A stretch of DNA of 35,139 bases from the NCBI GenBank assembly GCA_005843835.1, contig SZXZ01000037.1, positions 1-35,139 of the forward strand, in the 5' to 3' direction. Positions 33,562 to 35,139 of the stretch are shown in pieces. The notes below the pieces were generated by a model. The model had not been told where the DNA came from, ran no database searches, and saw nothing but the letters and a program-made list of their open reading frames with translations. The position numbers and the translations under genes were made by a program. Numbering within the stretch: position 1 is the stretch's first letter; each line of letters begins with the position of its first letter. The stretch comes from Chlorobium sp. (GTDB taxonomy: Bacteria > Bacteroidota > Chlorobiia > Chlorobiales > Chlorobiaceae).

Positions 33562-34245
33562 ATGGGGAGATTAATTGAAGAAATCTATGTCTGGAGGCTG
33601 CCTGTCAGGTTGTATCACTGGATCAATGCCTTGTGCACCGTAGCTCTCTTTGGAACGGGTCTGTATATTGCCTTTCCTTTGTTCAATCCGCCCCTTGGTG
33701 AAGCGGTATTTTACAGGGGGATGTCTTGGTGGAGGTATATCCATTTTGCCTCTGCATTTATTTTTACCGCCAACTTTCTTTTCCGCATGTACTGGGCGGT
33801 GTTCGGCGGAGATAAATATGGACGATTCGGCGGATTCAGACCATGGTCGCCTTCGTGGTGGGGCAAACCATTCCGTGAGCAGGTTGAGTCATATCTTTTC
33901 TTGCGGTCGAAAGAGCCGAACTATGTAGGGCATAACCCTGTCGCAGCTTTAGCCCACTTTTTGTTCATTTTCTGTGGGTCGAGCTTTATGATATTTTCAG
34001 GGTTAGCCATGTATGGCGAAAACAATCCGGGCGGGTTTAATTCAGTCTGGTTCGGTTGGATGATACCGCTTTTAGGTGGCAGCTACACTCTGCATTGGGC
34101 GCATCATCTTATGGCTTGGATTTTCCCGATTTACCTTATTATGCATCTTTACGCAGTTTTCCGTCACGATGTGGTAGATCGCACCAGTGTTACCTCTTCG
34201 ATAATTACAGGATATAAGCATAAGGTCGAAGAAGAACCTGTCTGA
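33562..34245 (+). CDS. hupC: Hydrogenase cytochrome b subunit (HupC/HyaC)
   Basis: A 227-residue diheme cytochrome b that anchors HupSL to the periplasmic face of the membrane and passes electrons to the quinone pool. Four helices are visible. Likely heme-ligand histidines are H19 (LYHWINA), H61 (YIHFASAF), H181 or H182 (HWAHHLMAW) and H195 (IMHLYAVFRHD), and the loop GHNPVAALAHF is as in HyaC. AGGAG at 33551-33555 precedes the start; it lies 12 bp after hupL. A strong terminator-like hairpin follows, 46 bp after its stop. Confidence 0.95.
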   Translation: MGRLIEEIYVWRLPVRLYHWINALCTVALFGTGLYIAFPLFNPPLGEAVFYRGMSWWRYIHFASAFIFTANFLFRMYWAVFGGDKYGRFGGFRPWSPSWWGKPFREQVESYLFLRSKEPNYVGHNPVAALAHFLFIFCGSSFMIFSGLAMYGENNPGGFNSVWFGWMIPLLGGSYTLHWAHHLMAWIFPIYLIMHLYAVFRHDVVDRTSVTSSIITGYKHKVEEEPV

Positions 34246-34291
34246 CGAGATCTTGCCTTATGACTTTGTAGTGAATATCCAGCGAAATAAG

Positions 34292-34331
34292 ACCCATTGC
34301 AGGGGAGAGTCAATCCTGCAATGGGTTTTTG
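34292..34331 (+). terminator. Strong intrinsic terminator between hupC and hupD
   Basis: A perfect 12-bp stem, ACCCATTGCAGG (34292-34303) pairing with CCTGCAATGGGT (34315-34326), with an 11-nt loop and an immediate T-run (TTTTTG). This is a textbook Rho-independent terminator for hupSLC. hupD begins only 30 bp later, so it must rely on read-through or on a promoter in this short gap. Confidence 0.85.
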
Positions 34332-34360
34332 TATGTTGTATCAATCAATAAACGTATACA

Positions 34361-34834
34361 GTGAAGTATAATCGTATCAATATCATAGGACTGGGAAATG
34401 TTCTTTACGGCGATGAAGGATTTGGAGTATCAGCAGTCAACAGCTTACAGGAATCTTCCTCTTTTCCGGATTCTGTTCACTTTATTGATGGTGGAACTCA
34501 GGGGATTTATCTGCTCGATTTCATAGAGTCAGCTGATGCCGTGATTGTTTTCGATGCACTTATTCCTCTCGATTATGACCGGCAGGTTTATGTTTATTGG
34601 AACGAAGAACTTCCTGACTTTATCCATCGCAAAATGTCATCTCACCAGATGGGCTTCAGCGAAATGCTCGGCATAGCCAAACTGCACGGCAAAATGCCAA
34701 AAGAGATTGTGATGATAGGAGCACCACCCAAAGATCTAGAACTCAACATAGGATTAAGTCCCGAGCTCGCCCTACTTTTGCCGATAGCTGTAGAAGAGGG
34801 AAGGGCAATCATCAACAGCTGGATAACAGAGTAG
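34361..34834 (+). CDS. hupD: Hydrogenase maturation protease HupD (HyaD/HybD family)
   Basis: A 157-residue endopeptidase that removes the C-terminal tail of HupL once nickel is inserted. The nickel-sensing residues are E19 (GNVLYGDEGFGV), D65 (VIVFDALIPL) and H95 (KMSSHQMGF), at the positions known from HybD. The start is GTG at 34361, as the family begins with INIIGLGN a few residues later; no Shine-Dalgarno is evident. It is separated from hupC by a terminator-like hairpin and converges on folE. The general maturation genes hypABCDEF are not in this window. Confidence 0.93.
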   Translation: MKYNRINIIGLGNVLYGDEGFGVSAVNSLQESSSFPDSVHFIDGGTQGIYLLDFIESADAVIVFDALIPLDYDRQVYVYWNEELPDFIHRKMSSHQMGFSEMLGIAKLHGKMPKEIVMIGAPPKDLELNIGLSPELALLLPIAVEEGRAIINSWITE

Positions 34835-34838
34835 CTTT

Positions 34839-34872
34839 GATGCGAAATGGCAGATACCTGCCATTTCGCATC
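34839..34872. terminator. Long perfect hairpin between hupD and folE
   Basis: A 15-bp perfect stem, GATGCGAAATGGCAG pairing with CTGCCATTTCGCATC, around a 4-nt loop, located 5 bp after the hupD stop and between convergent genes. No long T-run follows on either strand, so it is a hairpin with terminator position more than a complete intrinsic terminator. It could work for both directions. Confidence 0.6.
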
Positions 34873-34884
34873 TCTATCTCAGAA

Positions 34885-34907
34885 CTCAGCACTCAAACCT
34901 CAGCACT
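34885..34907 (+). repeat. Two CTCAGCACT repeats
   Basis: Direct copies of the 9-mer at 34885-34893 and 34899-34907, 14 bp apart, preceded by a partial copy (CTCAG) at about 34878. The second copy runs into a T-run (CACTTTTTATT). It is the same 9-mer as found after nuoN, in the same orientation. Confidence 0.5.
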
Positions 34908-34912
34908 TTTTA

Positions 34913-35139
34913 TTACGGTTTGATGAGTCGCAAAAACTCGTTTCTCGTGGATTGCGAACTGATGAACTGTCCCGACATAGCGGATGTAGTGGTAATGGAA
35001 TTAAGCTTTTCAACACCTCGCATTACCATACACATGTGTCGAGCCTCAATAACCACTCCAACACCTTTAGGGTGCAATACATTCTGTATGGCATCCCTGA
35101 TCTGCTGAGTAAGCCTCTCCTGCACCTGTAGTCTCCGTG
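34913..35139 (-). CDS. folE: GTP cyclohydrolase I (FolE), 3' part only
   Basis: The C-terminal 75 residues of GTP cyclohydrolase I, the first enzyme of tetrahydrofolate (and pterin) synthesis from GTP. The gene runs off the right edge of the window, so the start is missing. The visible part reads [12 protein letters not shown], then [20 protein letters not shown], which contains the zinc-binding cysteine, and [10 protein letters not shown], followed by TRNEFLRLI near the stop. All are family hallmarks. A GTG within QVQERL is not the true start since the frame continues upstream with conserved sequence. It converges on hupD. Confidence 0.93.
   Translation of the reverse strand, partial: RRLQVQERLTQQIRDAIQNVLHPKGVGVVIEARHMCMVMRGVEKLNSITTTSAMSGQFISSQSTRNEFLRLIKP

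Noticed and set aside
34878-34910. CRISPR-like array in the CTCAGCACT repeats
   Set aside because: Repeats are only 9 bp with 5-bp gaps and no cas genes are present; this is a simple short repeat.

Overview
The window looks like ordinary chromosome of a green sulfur bacterium (Chlorobiaceae, in the Chlorobium/Pelodictyon range). The grounds are an 11-gene NDH-1 cluster in the order nuoABCDHIJKLMN with no nuoE, nuoF or nuoG, a neighbouring hup uptake-hydrogenase operon, moderate G+C, and many genes without a Shine-Dalgarno sequence. The taxonomic call is an inference from gene content and protein flavour; no marker such as 16S rRNA is present.

Left part (1-13.4 kb, housekeeping and envelope): an LptF/LptG-type lipopolysaccharide permease; a convergent hotdog acyl-CoA thioesterase; two tandem paralogous L,D-transpeptidase (YkuD-type) genes; an RqcH/NFACT ribosome-quality-control factor on the minus strand; a divergent dCMP deaminase tightly followed by ribD; a DoxX membrane protein overlapping an orphan ABC ATPase; a thiol peroxidase; a GH13 alpha-amylase-family enzyme; ribE (riboflavin synthase) abutting rarA (AAA+ replication/recombination ATPase).

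Middle part (13.4-19.2 kb): a TolC-type outer-membrane efflux protein; then on the minus strand two tRNA-Leu genes (anticodons UAG and CAA), a HIT hydrolase and a SAM methyltransferase, probably read as one tRNA-mRNA transcript. On the plus strand follow a degenerate PAP2-like membrane protein, an overlapping ferrochelatase-family gene, a TPR protein and a small two-helix membrane protein.

Right part (19.3-35.1 kb, energy metabolism): the complete membrane arm and connecting fragment of NDH-1 but no NADH-dehydrogenase module, so its electron donor must be something other than NADH acting through NuoEFG. A structured terminator ends this operon. About 370 bp later begins hupSLC, a membrane-bound [NiFe] uptake hydrogenase with a Tat-exported small subunit and a cytochrome b anchor that would feed electrons from H2 to quinone. 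hupD (maturation protease) follows behind a second strong terminator-like hairpin. The window ends in the 3' part of folE (GTP cyclohydrolase I) on the minus strand.

I see no CRISPR array, transposon, integrase or phage gene, and no clearly new multi-gene system. The most notable observation is that the hydrogenase small subunit carries both extra cysteines diagnostic of the [4Fe-3S] proximal cluster of O2-tolerant hydrogenases, in what appears to be a strict anaerobe. Next come the donor-less NDH-1 with histidine-rich insertions in NuoL and NuoM, and the short CTCAGCACT repeats plus long hairpins that bracket the hup operon.
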